Position numbers and translations under genes: made by a program. A stretch of DNA of 42,389 bases from the NCBI RefSeq assembly GCF_928381505.1, contig NZ_CAKMSJ010000012.1, positions 1 through 42,389 of the forward strand. The letters are read 5' to 3'. The stretch comes from Rothia endophytica. Its GTDB lineage: Bacteria; Actinomycetota; Actinomycetes; Actinomycetales; Micrococcaceae. This document shows, piece after piece, positions 23,813 to 32,200 of the stretch (position 1 is the stretch's first letter; the number at the start of each line of letters is the position of its first letter). The notes under the pieces are model-generated. The model was not told where the DNA came from and did not search any database. It saw only the letters and a program-made list of their open reading frames with translations.

Positions 23813-25270
23813 ATGCACCCTATCGTCAAGCTCACAACAGCCATACTTCTTGCTGCCCCAGTACTGGTGGGGGTCGCTGCCGCCCGCCGTGCCCTGCCCG
23901 CCGGTCTGAATGTCAGTGGGCGCGTCCACTCGGGCCGGGTGCGCCTTCTGGTTGACCTCACCTACCGAGCTGATGGGCAAAGTATCTCTGACCAGCAGAT
24001 TTTTGACGCCGTGAAGCAGCTCATTGACCGAGCCGAACGCTTCCTGGTGCTGGACATGTTCCTCTTCAACGCCGATTACAGCCAGCCTGCCGGCACCTAC
24101 CCCGCTCTAGCCCAGCGGCTGACCGACGCCCTCCTGGCTAAGCGAGCGGACGCGCCAAATGTTGCGATAGTGCTTATCATCGACCCCATGAACACTTTCT
24201 ACGGCAGTACGCCCCAGCCTCATCTTGAGTCTCTGCGTGCCGCCGGGGTGCAGGTGGTTGAAACCAACCTTGACCCGCTGCGCGACTCCAACCCCCTCTA
24301 TTCCAGCTTCTACCGCACCTATCTGCGGCACTTACCCGAGCTGCCCGGCGTCCTGCCCAATCCGTTGGCTCCTTCTGCTCCCAAGGTGAGCCTGGGCTCC
24401 TACCTGCGCCTGCTGAATTTCAAGGCCAACCACCGCAAGGTGGCTATCAGCGAGCGCGAAGCGGTGGTCAGCTCGTCTAACCCGCACGATGCCTCTGCTC
24501 CTAACAGCAACCTGGGTTTCTGGGTGACCGGCCCGGTGCTGGCTGATTTAGTAGCAAGTGAAGCAGCGGTGTATCGGTTCTCTGGCGGGGAGCCTGCGGT
24601 CTTTGAGCGCTTTACCTCTTCACTGGTACTTGATTCTGATGTAGATGCGGACGCCGCCGCGGCAGGCAGTGCGCAGGTTCAGCTGGTGACCGAGATGGGT
24701 ATTCGTGATGCTGCCCTGGAGATGCTGGCTGGCGCCGGTTCCGGTGACCGGGTGATGATGGGGATGTTCTATCTTTCTGAGCGCAGCATTATCTCTGCCC
24801 TCAAGGGTGCTGCTGCCCGCGGGGCGCAGGTGCAGGTCATTCTGGACCAGAACATCGACGCCTTTGGGCGTAAGAAAACCGGGCTACCGGGCAAGCCGGT
24901 GGCGGCTGAACTGGTGAACGCCGGGGTAGAAGTGCGCTGGTACGAGACTCACGGCGAGCAGTTCCACCCCAAGTGCCTGGCAGTTTTTGCTGGGGGACAG
25001 TGCCAGATCCTTGCCGGGTCGGGAAACTTTACCCGTCGCAACGTGAGCGGCTATAACCTAGAAACCAGTCTGCGTGTGCAGCTTCCAGAAAGTTCAAACC
25101 TTGCCGAGGGGTCCGCGGCCATGTGGCAGATGATGTGGACCAACGACGCCGGTGCCCCTGCCCTCTTTACTGTTGACTATGCGGCGCACCCGGCGTCTAC
25201 CGGGCTACGCGGCGCCCTACAGAACTTTGCCTACCGCGCCCAGGAGGCAAGTGGCGTCAGCACTTTCTAG
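23813..25270 (+). CDS. Phospholipase D-like protein with N-terminal membrane anchor
   Basis: A 485-residue protein. An N-terminal hydrophobic segment (TTAILLAAPVLVGVAAA) acts as signal or anchor. Two phospholipase D motifs are present: NHRKVAISEREAVVSSSN near residue 205 and FHPKCLAVFAGGQCQI near residue 384, followed by GSGNFTRRN. The aspartate of the classic HxKx4D motif is not at its usual place in either copy (E and G nearby), although HxK and the following SSSN/GSGN are kept. Similar proteins include cardiolipin synthases and other phosphatidyltransferases. The exact activity is open. It is divergent from tetR and shares that intergenic region. Confidence 0.8.
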   Translation: MHPIVKLTTAILLAAPVLVGVAAARRALPAGLNVSGRVHSGRVRLLVDLTYRADGQSISDQQIFDAVKQLIDRAERFLVLDMFLFNADYSQPAGTYPALAQRLTDALLAKRADAPNVAIVLIIDPMNTFYGSTPQPHLESLRAAGVQVVETNLDPLRDSNPLYSSFYRTYLRHLPELPGVLPNPLAPSAPKVSLGSYLRLLNFKANHRKVAISEREAVVSSSNPHDASAPNSNLGFWVTGPVLADLVASEAAVYRFSGGEPAVFERFTSSLVLDSDVDADAAAAGSAQVQLVTEMGIRDAALEMLAGAGSGDRVMMGMFYLSERSIISALKGAAARGAQVQVILDQNIDAFGRKKTGLPGKPVAAELVNAGVEVRWYETHGEQFHPKCLAVFAGGQCQILAGSGNFTRRNVSGYNLETSLRVQLPESSNLAEGSAAMWQMMWTNDAGAPALFTVDYAAHPASTGLRGALQNFAYRAQEASGVSTF

Positions 25271-25379
25271 GGTGTCTCTACCCGCCTGTAATATCCCCCG
25301 CCCGGTGGAGGTCGTGAGTCTACTGCTTGAGTAAGGTGGATATAACAGCTTGCCCATGATGACTAGAAAGGTGGAGACC

Positions 25380-26363
25380 ATGACCGCTCGTAAACCCGCC
25401 CTGCTTCTGCTGGCTACCGCCGGCGTCCTGGCGTTGAGCCTGCCTGCCTATGCACAGGAACTGCCCGCCCCTCCACCCAACGGCAACGTGCTCGATAGCG
25501 CAGACCTGCTGACAGACGGCGAAGAAACCGAGCTGAGCGCGCTCATCGACCGCAAAAACTCTGGCACGGACGCCGCCCGCGTGGTGGTGCATACCATCGA
25601 CAGCGCCCCTGGTGGCATTTCTGACTACGCCACCGCTCTGGGCAACGCCTGGGGTGTAGGGGAAGCGGGTGCAGACAACGGCGTGGTCGTGGTGGTTGAT
25701 ATGGGGGAGCGGGAAACCTACATTGCCGTGGCGGACGGCGCCGGTGAGCAGATCAGCGACCGTGAAGCTAAGGACGTTGCCGGTAAGGTTCTCAGCCCCG
25801 CCCTTGCTGATGAAAACTATGCCACCGGGCTGACCGACACCGTCACTGAGCTTTACCTGCTGGCTGACGGTGGGGAGAGCGCCTATGACGAGGGTGAAGG
25901 TGCACCCAGCTATATTGGCTGGGTCGTGGGCGGAATACTGGCTCTTCTTGGCGCCTTCATGGGCATCTGGATCTGGCTGGACTACCGTAAGGTAGCCCGC
26001 AAAGCCAAGGACGAGATGCGGCGGCACCAGGAGGAAAACCCTGGCTTGGAAATCTCCGACGAGATGCGCGCCGCCTACATCAAATACCGCTACGCTAACC
26101 GCAAGCCACCTGCTGAGGGCACTGAAGAGCAGGAAGAAAAACTGCGTGAGGAAGAAGAGAAAACCGGTAAAGAGTACACCCGCTATGCCGGCACCTTTAA
26201 TAGCTGGTTGCCGCTCTACACGGTAGCTCCTCTGCTCTATTCAGGTAGTAACGTCACGCCCAGTAGCGGTAGTGATTACACCGGCGGTAGCGGGTTTAGC
26301 TCCGGCTCTTCCTTTGGTGGTGGCGGTGGCTTTAGTGGCGGTGGCGGCGGGTCCAGCTTCTAG
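25380..26363 (+). CDS. TPM-domain protein, secreted and membrane-anchored
   Basis: 327 residues from ATG 25380, preceded by AAGGTGGAG; an in-frame TTG at 25350 is less likely. A signal peptide (PALLLLATAGVLALSLPAYA) precedes a TPM domain (TLP18.3/Psb32/MOLO-1): VLDSADLLTDGEETELSALI, NAWGVGEAGADNGVVVVVDM, and ETYIAVADGAGEQISD. One membrane helix (GWVVGGILALLGAFMGIWIW) is followed by a charged cytoplasmic region and a Gly/Ser/Phe-rich tail (GGGGGFSGGGGG) as in many YgcG-like proteins. The role is not known; plant relatives take part in photosystem repair. Confidence 0.85.
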   Translation: MTARKPALLLLATAGVLALSLPAYAQELPAPPPNGNVLDSADLLTDGEETELSALIDRKNSGTDAARVVVHTIDSAPGGISDYATALGNAWGVGEAGADNGVVVVVDMGERETYIAVADGAGEQISDREAKDVAGKVLSPALADENYATGLTDTVTELYLLADGGESAYDEGEGAPSYIGWVVGGILALLGAFMGIWIWLDYRKVARKAKDEMRRHQEENPGLEISDEMRAAYIKYRYANRKPPAEGTEEQEEKLREEEEKTGKEYTRYAGTFNSWLPLYTVAPLLYSGSNVTPSSGSDYTGGSGFSSGSSFGGGGGFSGGGGGSSF

Positions 26364-26377
26364 GGCAGGACGCCGGG

Positions 26378-27421
26378 CTAGACCAGCACCAGCGTGCTAG
26401 CCAGGCCAACCGCGGCGGTGACTATCGTCAATAGGAGCCCAAAGACCAGGGCGCGGCCGCCGGTGGTCACTACCGTTTTAAGGTTGACCGCTGTGCCCAC
26501 CGCAGCCATCGCCAGAGTGAGCCCTGCCAGGGTGAGGGTATCCGCGGCATTGAAAACAGGCTCAAATGCACCGCTAAAGGGCGACCAGTCCACGGCAGAA
26601 CGCAGCAGTATGGCAGCAACAAAACCCAGCACAAAACCCGGCACCAGGGGCGGGCGGGTGCCAGCTGCGCTCGCCTGACCTGCGCTCCGGCGTCCCTGAC
26701 TGTAACCAACCAGGGCAACCAGCGGTGCCAACAGCACCACCCGCCCCAGCTTGGTGAGGGTTGCTGTTTGTGTGACCTGCTCGCCCATGAAGCCGCCAGC
26801 GGCAACCACCTGCCCCACTTCGTGAATGGAGGCGCCCAGCCAGACGCCTGCCTGGATACCGGACAGACCCAGTGCCCTTGCTAGGGCGGGCAGGGCAAAC
26901 ATGGCGAGAGTACCGCAGAGGGTGACCACGGCAAGGGCGGTAGCGGCGGCGGAATCTACTGTCTCATCTGCTACTCCGCGCCGGGGCTTTCCCTCTTGAA
27001 CCACCGCAGACATACCCGCCACGGCGGACGCCCCGCAGATCGCGGTGCCGGTGCCAGTCAGGACGGTCACGGTGTGGGCAAGGCGCAACCACCTGCCCAG
27101 TGCCAGGGCAGCGGCGAAGGTGGCAGCCACCGTGATGAGCAGAACTAGCAGGGCACCAGAGCCCAGACTCAGCACATCGGGCAGAGACAGCCGCAAACCC
27201 AGTAGTACTACACCTGCCCGCAACAGGGTTTTAGAAGCGTACTTCAGCCCGGCGTCCGTGCCGGTGGGCAGTGCGCCAAGGTTGCGGGCAACCAGACCCA
27301 AGAGCACCGCAAAAAGCATAGGGCTGACCAGGTGAAAAGCGGGTACAGCGGTGAGCAGGTAGGCGGCGGTAGCCAGAAGAGCTGCAACCAGAAGGCCGAA
27401 GGCGTGGGAGCGGGTGAGCAT
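26378..27421 (-). CDS. YeiH-family (UPF0324) putative sulfate/sulfonate exporter
   Basis: A 347-residue, roughly ten-helix membrane protein. The N-terminus (PAFHLVSPMLFAVLLGLVAR, KTLLRAGVVLLGLRLSL), LTGTGTAICGASAVAGMSAV and GASIHEVGQVVAAGGFMGE are the signature segments of the YeiH/UPF0324 family. Some members are annotated as sulfate exporters on limited evidence. It is convergent with the TPM gene, with a 14-bp gap, and lies downstream of pdxT on the same strand with a 134-bp gap. Confidence 0.87.
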   Translation of the reverse strand: MLTRSHAFGLLVAALLATAAYLLTAVPAFHLVSPMLFAVLLGLVARNLGALPTGTDAGLKYASKTLLRAGVVLLGLRLSLPDVLSLGSGALLVLLITVAATFAAALALGRWLRLAHTVTVLTGTGTAICGASAVAGMSAVVQEGKPRRGVADETVDSAAATALAVVTLCGTLAMFALPALARALGLSGIQAGVWLGASIHEVGQVVAAGGFMGEQVTQTATLTKLGRVVLLAPLVALVGYSQGRRSAGQASAAGTRPPLVPGFVLGFVAAILLRSAVDWSPFSGAFEPVFNAADTLTLAGLTLAMAAVGTAVNLKTVVTTGGRALVFGLLLTIVTAAVGLASTLVLV

Positions 27422-27555
27422 GGTAATCCTGTGGGTGGGCGAGGTGCAGTGGTGCTCCCACTAATGTATCGTGTCTGTCCGGCTTCACTGCCGTGTGGTG
27501 CGGTGGCAGTGGGTCTAGTAGCGAACCTTTCCTTTCCGAGGATGCCCGGCGCTTT

Positions 27556-28152
27556 TTAGGCCAAACCCAGCAGGTGCCGGTGCGCCGTAGTGTCGCCGGT
27601 CAGCTCGGGGTGGAAAGAAATACCAATCATCTTGCCCTGCTGTACACCCACAATTTCCCCGCGGTAGCGCGCCAGGACGTCCACCCCGGCGCTCGCCTGC
27701 ACAATCAGTGGGGCGCGAATGAAGGCGGCGCGCACGTCCACCTGGTCCCCCTGTTTGCCCCAGCTAAGGGTGGTTTCGGCAGAATTGACCTGCGGGCCAA
27801 AAGCGTTGCGCCGCACCGTCACTCCCAGACACCCGAGGGTTTGCTGACCTGCCGCAGGGTCTTCTACCTGGTCGGCCAGCATAATGAGCCCGGTGCAGGT
27901 GCCCAGGGTGGGCAACCCGCCGCCGATGGCGTCAATCAGGGGCTGGCGGAGACCAAAGAGGCGGGTGAGACGGTCAAGAACGGTGGATTCGCCGCCCGGT
28001 AGCACCAGGGCGTCCAGACCCTCTATCTGCTCAGGCTTTTTAACTAACCGAACCTGCGCCCCCAGGCTTTCTAGGAGGGTTGCGTGCTCGGCAACTCCAC
28101 CCTGTAGGGCTAGAACACCCACGGTTTTGCCGGTTCCGGGTAGGTGGTTCAC
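27556..28152 (-). CDS. pdxT: Pyridoxal 5'-phosphate synthase glutaminase subunit
   Basis: Class I glutamine amidotransferase of 198 residues from GTG 28152, which has a GAGAAAGG site; an in-frame TTG at 28209 would give a non-homologous leader. It hydrolyses glutamine and channels ammonia to PdxS. Motifs are VGVLALQGGVAEHATLLESL, LVLPGGEST, the nucleophile in GTCTGLIML, and the His/Glu pair in ISFHPEL. Most PdxT proteins have GTCAGMI, so Thr after the catalytic Cys is a small deviation. It lies downstream of pdxS across a 92-bp gap that contains a terminator hairpin. Confidence 0.93.
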   Translation of the reverse strand: MNHLPGTGKTVGVLALQGGVAEHATLLESLGAQVRLVKKPEQIEGLDALVLPGGESTVLDRLTRLFGLRQPLIDAIGGGLPTLGTCTGLIMLADQVEDPAAGQQTLGCLGVTVRRNAFGPQVNSAETTLSWGKQGDQVDVRAAFIRAPLIVQASAGVDVLARYRGEIVGVQQGKMIGISFHPELTGDTTAHRHLLGLA

Positions 28153-28165
28153 GGGCGCCTTTCTC

Positions 28166-28177
28166 TTGTAATTACAA
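28166..28177. promoter_or_regulatory. 12-bp palindrome ahead of pdxT
   Basis: TTGTAATTACAA is a perfect palindrome 13 bp upstream of the pdxT GTG, overlapping the T-run side of the terminator. It could be a protein site or part of the pdxT leader structure. No other evidence supports either. Confidence 0.4.
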
Positions 28178-28219
28178 AAAATTGAGGAGGGTGGTGTGCT
28201 CGCGGGCAAACCACCCTCC
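28175..28219 (-). terminator. Intrinsic terminator between pdxS and pdxT
   Basis: Read on the minus strand, GGAGGGTGGT (28219-28210) pairs with ACCACCCTCC (28195-28186) over a 14-nt loop and is followed by TCAATTTTTTG. This is a proper stem plus U-run between two genes of one pathway, so pdxT may be expressed at lower level through partial read-through, or from its own promoter. Confidence 0.75.
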
Positions 28220-28244
28220 GCATGGTGCTGAGATACCCTGTCAG

Positions 28245-29156
28245 CTACCAGCCGCGTTCTGCAAGGCGGTGGGGTGCGGGTAGGTCAGAAACGTTGATGC
28301 CCACCATTGCTTCGCCCAGACCACGGGAGGCTTCAGCCACCACAGCCGGGTCATCATAGAAAGCGGTTGCCTTAACGATTGCCTTGGCGCGCGCCTCGGG
28401 GTTGCCGGACTTGAAAATACCGGAGCCCACAAAGACGCCGTCCGCGCCCAGCTGCATCATCATGGCAGCGTCCGCGGGGGTGGCGACGCCACCGGCGGTA
28501 AAGAGCACCACGGGGAGGTTGCCGGTGCGCGCTACCTCTTCGACCAGCTGATAGGGGGCGGCCAGCTCTTTAGCCTTGACGTAGAGCAGATCGGGAGCAG
28601 TGGCGTGCAGGGCCTGCAACTCGGCGATCTGGGTTTTGATGGTGCGAATGTGCTTGGTGGCTTCTGAAACGTCGCCGGTGCCAGCTTCGCCCTTGGAGCG
28701 GATCATGGCGGCACCCTCGGTAATGCGGCGCAGGGCTTCGCCCAGGTTGGTAGCGCCGCAGACAAAGGGCACGGTGAAGCCCTGCTTGTCGATGTGGTTG
28801 ACGTAGTCAGCAGGTGAGAGCACCTCAGATTCGTCGATGTAGTCCACACCCAGGTGCTGCAGGATTTGGGCTTCAACAAAGTGGCCGATGCGGGCTTTAG
28901 CCATGACGGGGATGGAGACGGCATCGATGATGCCTTCAATCATGTCGGGGTCACTCATGCGTGCGACACCGCCCTGTGCACGGATGTCCGCAGGCACTCG
29001 TTCTAGTGCCATGACGGCGACGGCGCCTGCGTCCTCAGCGATTTTTGCTTCTTCGGGGGTGACGACGTCCATGATGACGCCGCCTTTGAGCATGTCAGCT
29101 AGCCCGGTCTTGAGCAGGGGTGAGCCGGTGGTTTCGGTGGTCTCGTTTTCAGTCAT
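28245..29156 (-). CDS. pdxS: Pyridoxal 5'-phosphate synthase, PdxS lyase subunit
   Basis: 303 residues from ATG 29156; an in-frame extension to 29243 adds non-homologous sequence. A (beta/alpha)8 enzyme that makes PLP from ribose 5-phosphate, glyceraldehyde 3-phosphate and ammonia. Characteristic are [40 protein letters not shown], the catalytic lysines in [10 protein letters not shown] and [11 protein letters not shown], and [20 protein letters not shown]. The tail ([12 protein letters not shown]) is typical. The leader carries an 11-bp-arm palindrome, and pdxT follows. No pdxR/MocR gene is in the window. Confidence 0.96.
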   Translation of the reverse strand: MTENETTETTGSPLLKTGLADMLKGGVIMDVVTPEEAKIAEDAGAVAVMALERVPADIRAQGGVARMSDPDMIEGIIDAVSIPVMAKARIGHFVEAQILQHLGVDYIDESEVLSPADYVNHIDKQGFTVPFVCGATNLGEALRRITEGAAMIRSKGEAGTGDVSEATKHIRTIKTQIAELQALHATAPDLLYVKAKELAAPYQLVEEVARTGNLPVVLFTAGGVATPADAAMMMQLGADGVFVGSGIFKSGNPEARAKAIVKATAFYDDPAVVAEASRGLGEAMVGINVSDLPAPHRLAERGW

Positions 29157-29180
29157 GGATTCTACTGTGCCCTGGATTAC

Positions 29181-29223
29181 TGGTCTAAAAATAGTGCCAG
29201 TTTTGACAAAAGTTTTTAGACCA
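29181..29223. promoter_or_regulatory. Inverted repeat in the pdxS leader, candidate PdxR/MocR operator
   Basis: TGGTCTAAAAA (29181-29191) and TTTTTAGACCA (29213-29223) are perfect 11-bp arms whose centres are 32 bp apart, about three helical turns. They lie 25-67 bp upstream of the pdxS ATG, where the promoter should be. TGGTCTA resembles half-sites I recall for MocR-type PdxR regulators in actinobacteria, so PLP-responsive control of pdxS is plausible (inference). Confidence 0.65.
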
Positions 29224-29257
29224 TCTGTTAAGTTTGGTCCCACTCTTGCTTAGTGTC

Positions 29258-29273
29258 CACCAGTTCACTGGTG
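29258..29273. promoter_or_regulatory. Short palindrome between the EssC-like gene and pdxS
   Basis: CACCAGT-TC-ACTGGTG, with 7-bp arms. It lies upstream of the pdxS promoter region and downstream of the EssC-like gene end, so it may be an additional operator or a weak terminator. Confidence 0.4.
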
Positions 29274-29293
29274 TTATGCCGCGAGACTTAAAT

Positions 29294-32200
29294 CTAAGGG
29301 CTGACTGCCTGGATGAGCTGGACGGCTCCGTTAGAGATAGCGTAGCCACGGCCCTGGGTAATCTCAACGGGTGCCTTGCGCGGTAGGCGTGCGCCAAAGA
29401 GGTCGCCGTCAAGGTCGACGTTAGGCTGCAGGAGCACTCCGCATTTTGCTTTGCGCAGGGTTTTGGTCCAGTGGCTGTAGAGCGTGCGTAGCTCGTCTGA
29501 CCTGCCGGCAGCGATAATGCAGAGGCCCGGCAGGGGCTGATCTAGCAGGCTGCTAATTGACTTATCGCCATCAGCAAAGCCGTCGGCGTCATCAATGAGA
29601 AGCACCGAGGGGCCGGTGGACAGACGCAACTGGGCGGTAAGCGCCGGGATTTCATCATCGTCCACGGCGAGGTGCTCAAAATTCTCCTGAGCCAGAGGTG
29701 AGCGCCGGGAGCAGATAGCCCAGACGGTGGGTGCCTGGCCGCCGTCTGCCACGTGGGCTTGTTCCAGGACGTTGCGGAGAGCCAGCAGGAGCGTGGACTT
29801 GCCAGAGCGGGCAGGTCCGGCAATCAGAATATGCTCACCCTGGTATGTTTCCAAGTAAACGGGCAGAAGGTCCTGCTCGCCCAGACCCACAGGGAGACGC
29901 CAAGGTTCACCCGAAATATCCGCATGGGCACCCAGTTCTGCCACCTTAACCTCGGTGGGTAGTTGGCCAATTACCTCGGGTTTAGGCTCAGCGGTAGGCC
30001 AGATAGCCTGGACCTTTCCTACCGCTTCAGCCAGGGAGGTATCGGGAGTTGCCACGTGCATTTGCAGCAGGTGCTCGACGCTCACGCATCGGCCTGCGAT
30101 GGGCGCAGGGACGGTCTTGCCCTTGACGCCCTGGCCTGAGTAGTCGTAGGCATCGGCCAGGCGGTAGAGCCACTTTTGGGTGGTGACTTCATCCATAGCG
30201 GTGGGTATAGCTTTGATACGCGGGGTGGCGATAGCAAAGTGCATGCCCAGGGACGGGCCCTCGGCGTAGGCGCGGTAGAGCAGGTTGAGCAGAGTTTGCC
30301 CGTCGTAGTCGTCAAATTCATCGCGCAGGCTTGCCAGACCGTCAATGAGAATGAGCAGGGGTTTTTCGGGGGCTGAACTGGCGCGGCGGCGTTCTAGCTC
30401 TGCCTGCAGGAACCGCAAAAACCTGACGCGCTGTTCTTTAGCGCGCCCACCGTGCCCCACGTAGGCAATGGTGTGGGGCAGCATCTGTAGATCTTTGAGG
30501 CCGCCTGCGCCAACGTCCAGCACCATGATGTCTACTTCTGCAGGGGAACTATGGCGGGCTGCGGTGAGAGCCAGGGACGCCAGGGTGGTGGTCGTGCCGC
30601 TGCCGGGAATGCCAACCAGCATGAGGTTACCCTTGCCCAGATCCCAGCCTGTGGAGATTTGACGTTGCAGGTGGGGCTGATCGGCTAGTGCAAAGTGCAG
30701 GTGCTTGCCGTCAAAAGAGCCAACCGGCTGCTGGGTTTTACCCAGATCGGTGACGATGGGTTCTGAGAAACCGTCTAGGGCTACGCGCTTGCCCAGGGCT
30801 TCGGGCCAGACCTGGCGGGGTTCTACCAGCCCCAGCTCCTGGTGGGCTTGACAGATGGCGGTAATCAGTAGGTCTAGGTCGTTTTCATCCGAGATAATTT
30901 TTGGTTTATCGACCAGGGATTTCTGGGGCACCCCAAAGATGCTGCTGTCTCTCAGCTCTAGCTGTGTGGCACCTTCGACCGGAGTTTGACCGGTAACCAA
31001 GGCAGTCTGAACTGCCGAGATGTCCTCTTGGCCCAGTTTCACGTAAGCGCGGCCCATCTGGGTGCGTTCAATGGCCGATGCGTCGGGCACGCCGATAACG
31101 TTAGAGGAGTCCTCTTTACTCTGCACGCGCAGGGCCACGCGCAGGTTGGTGTTGGCGAGAATGTCATCATTGACCACACCGGCTGGACGCTGGGTCGCCA
31201 GGATCATGTGCACACCCAGGGTTCGGCCCACTGCTGCCACGTTGACCAGGGACTGCAGCACGTCGGGGAAGTCCTTGGCCAGCATAGCGAACTCGTCGAT
31301 GACCAGCAGGATGCGGGGCATAGGCTCGGGCGGGTTGGTGGCCATATAGTCTTTGATGTTATCGACGCCTTCACCCGCCTGGGAGAAGAGTACCTGGCGG
31401 CGGTGCATTTCGGCGTCCAGGGCCCGCAGGGCTCGGTCGGCGAGCTGTTCGTCCAGGTTGCTGATGGTGCCGATGGTGTGCGGTAGTCGTTCGCAGGCTT
31501 TGAAGGCGGCGCCGCCCTTGAAGTCGATGAGAATGAAGTTGAGCTCATCGGGTGAGTTGCGTGCGGCGAGACCTGCCACGAAGGTGCGCAGGAATTCGCT
31601 TTTGCCGGAGCCGGTGGTGCCACCGACCAGGCCGTGGGGGCCATCGCGCACAATATCGAGCACTACCTGACCGTCGTCGCCAATGCCGATGGGGGCTGAG
31701 ACCCCGCTCTTTTCTTTCCACAGTTTTTGCACTTTTTGGGCGGTTGCTGGGGCTAGGTCAAAGAGCTCTGGGGCGCGTACCAGGCGGGGCAGGGCAGCGC
31801 CGGGGATGACCAGTTCGGGGTCATCGAAGTGGGCGAGCTGCATGGCGGCTGTCTCTGTCTGCTCGAGCCCCAGCCCGGCGAGCACCACATCTTTGATGAG
31901 GGTGCGGGTTTCGGGTTCGAAGATTTCGGCGTCGGCGTCCTCTCGTACGCGCACGATGCTGGTACAGGAGGCAGGCAGCTGTTCTTCGGAGCTGGCGATT
32001 ACGATGCCAGAGACTGTGCGTGGCTCCTGCTGGTTCCCAAAGCCCAGGGACCGGCCAGTGGTTTCTCTGCCGTATCCCAGGAGGTCACGGGCCGGGGCGT
32101 CGCGCCCTTCGGTAAGCACCTCGGAGTCCAACACCAGCACCAGAGCTGGGGTGATGAAGTGGTCGATGTTTTGCAGGATGTTGCGCAGCATCTCGGTGCT

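Noticed and set aside
28153..28209. TTG 28209 as start of PdxT
   Set aside because: The added 19 residues are encoded by the terminator hairpin and are unlike PdxT N-termini. GTG 28152 has a GAGAAAGG site.
29157..29243. ATG 29243 as start of PdxS
   Set aside because: The extension covers the palindromic promoter region and does not resemble PdxS.
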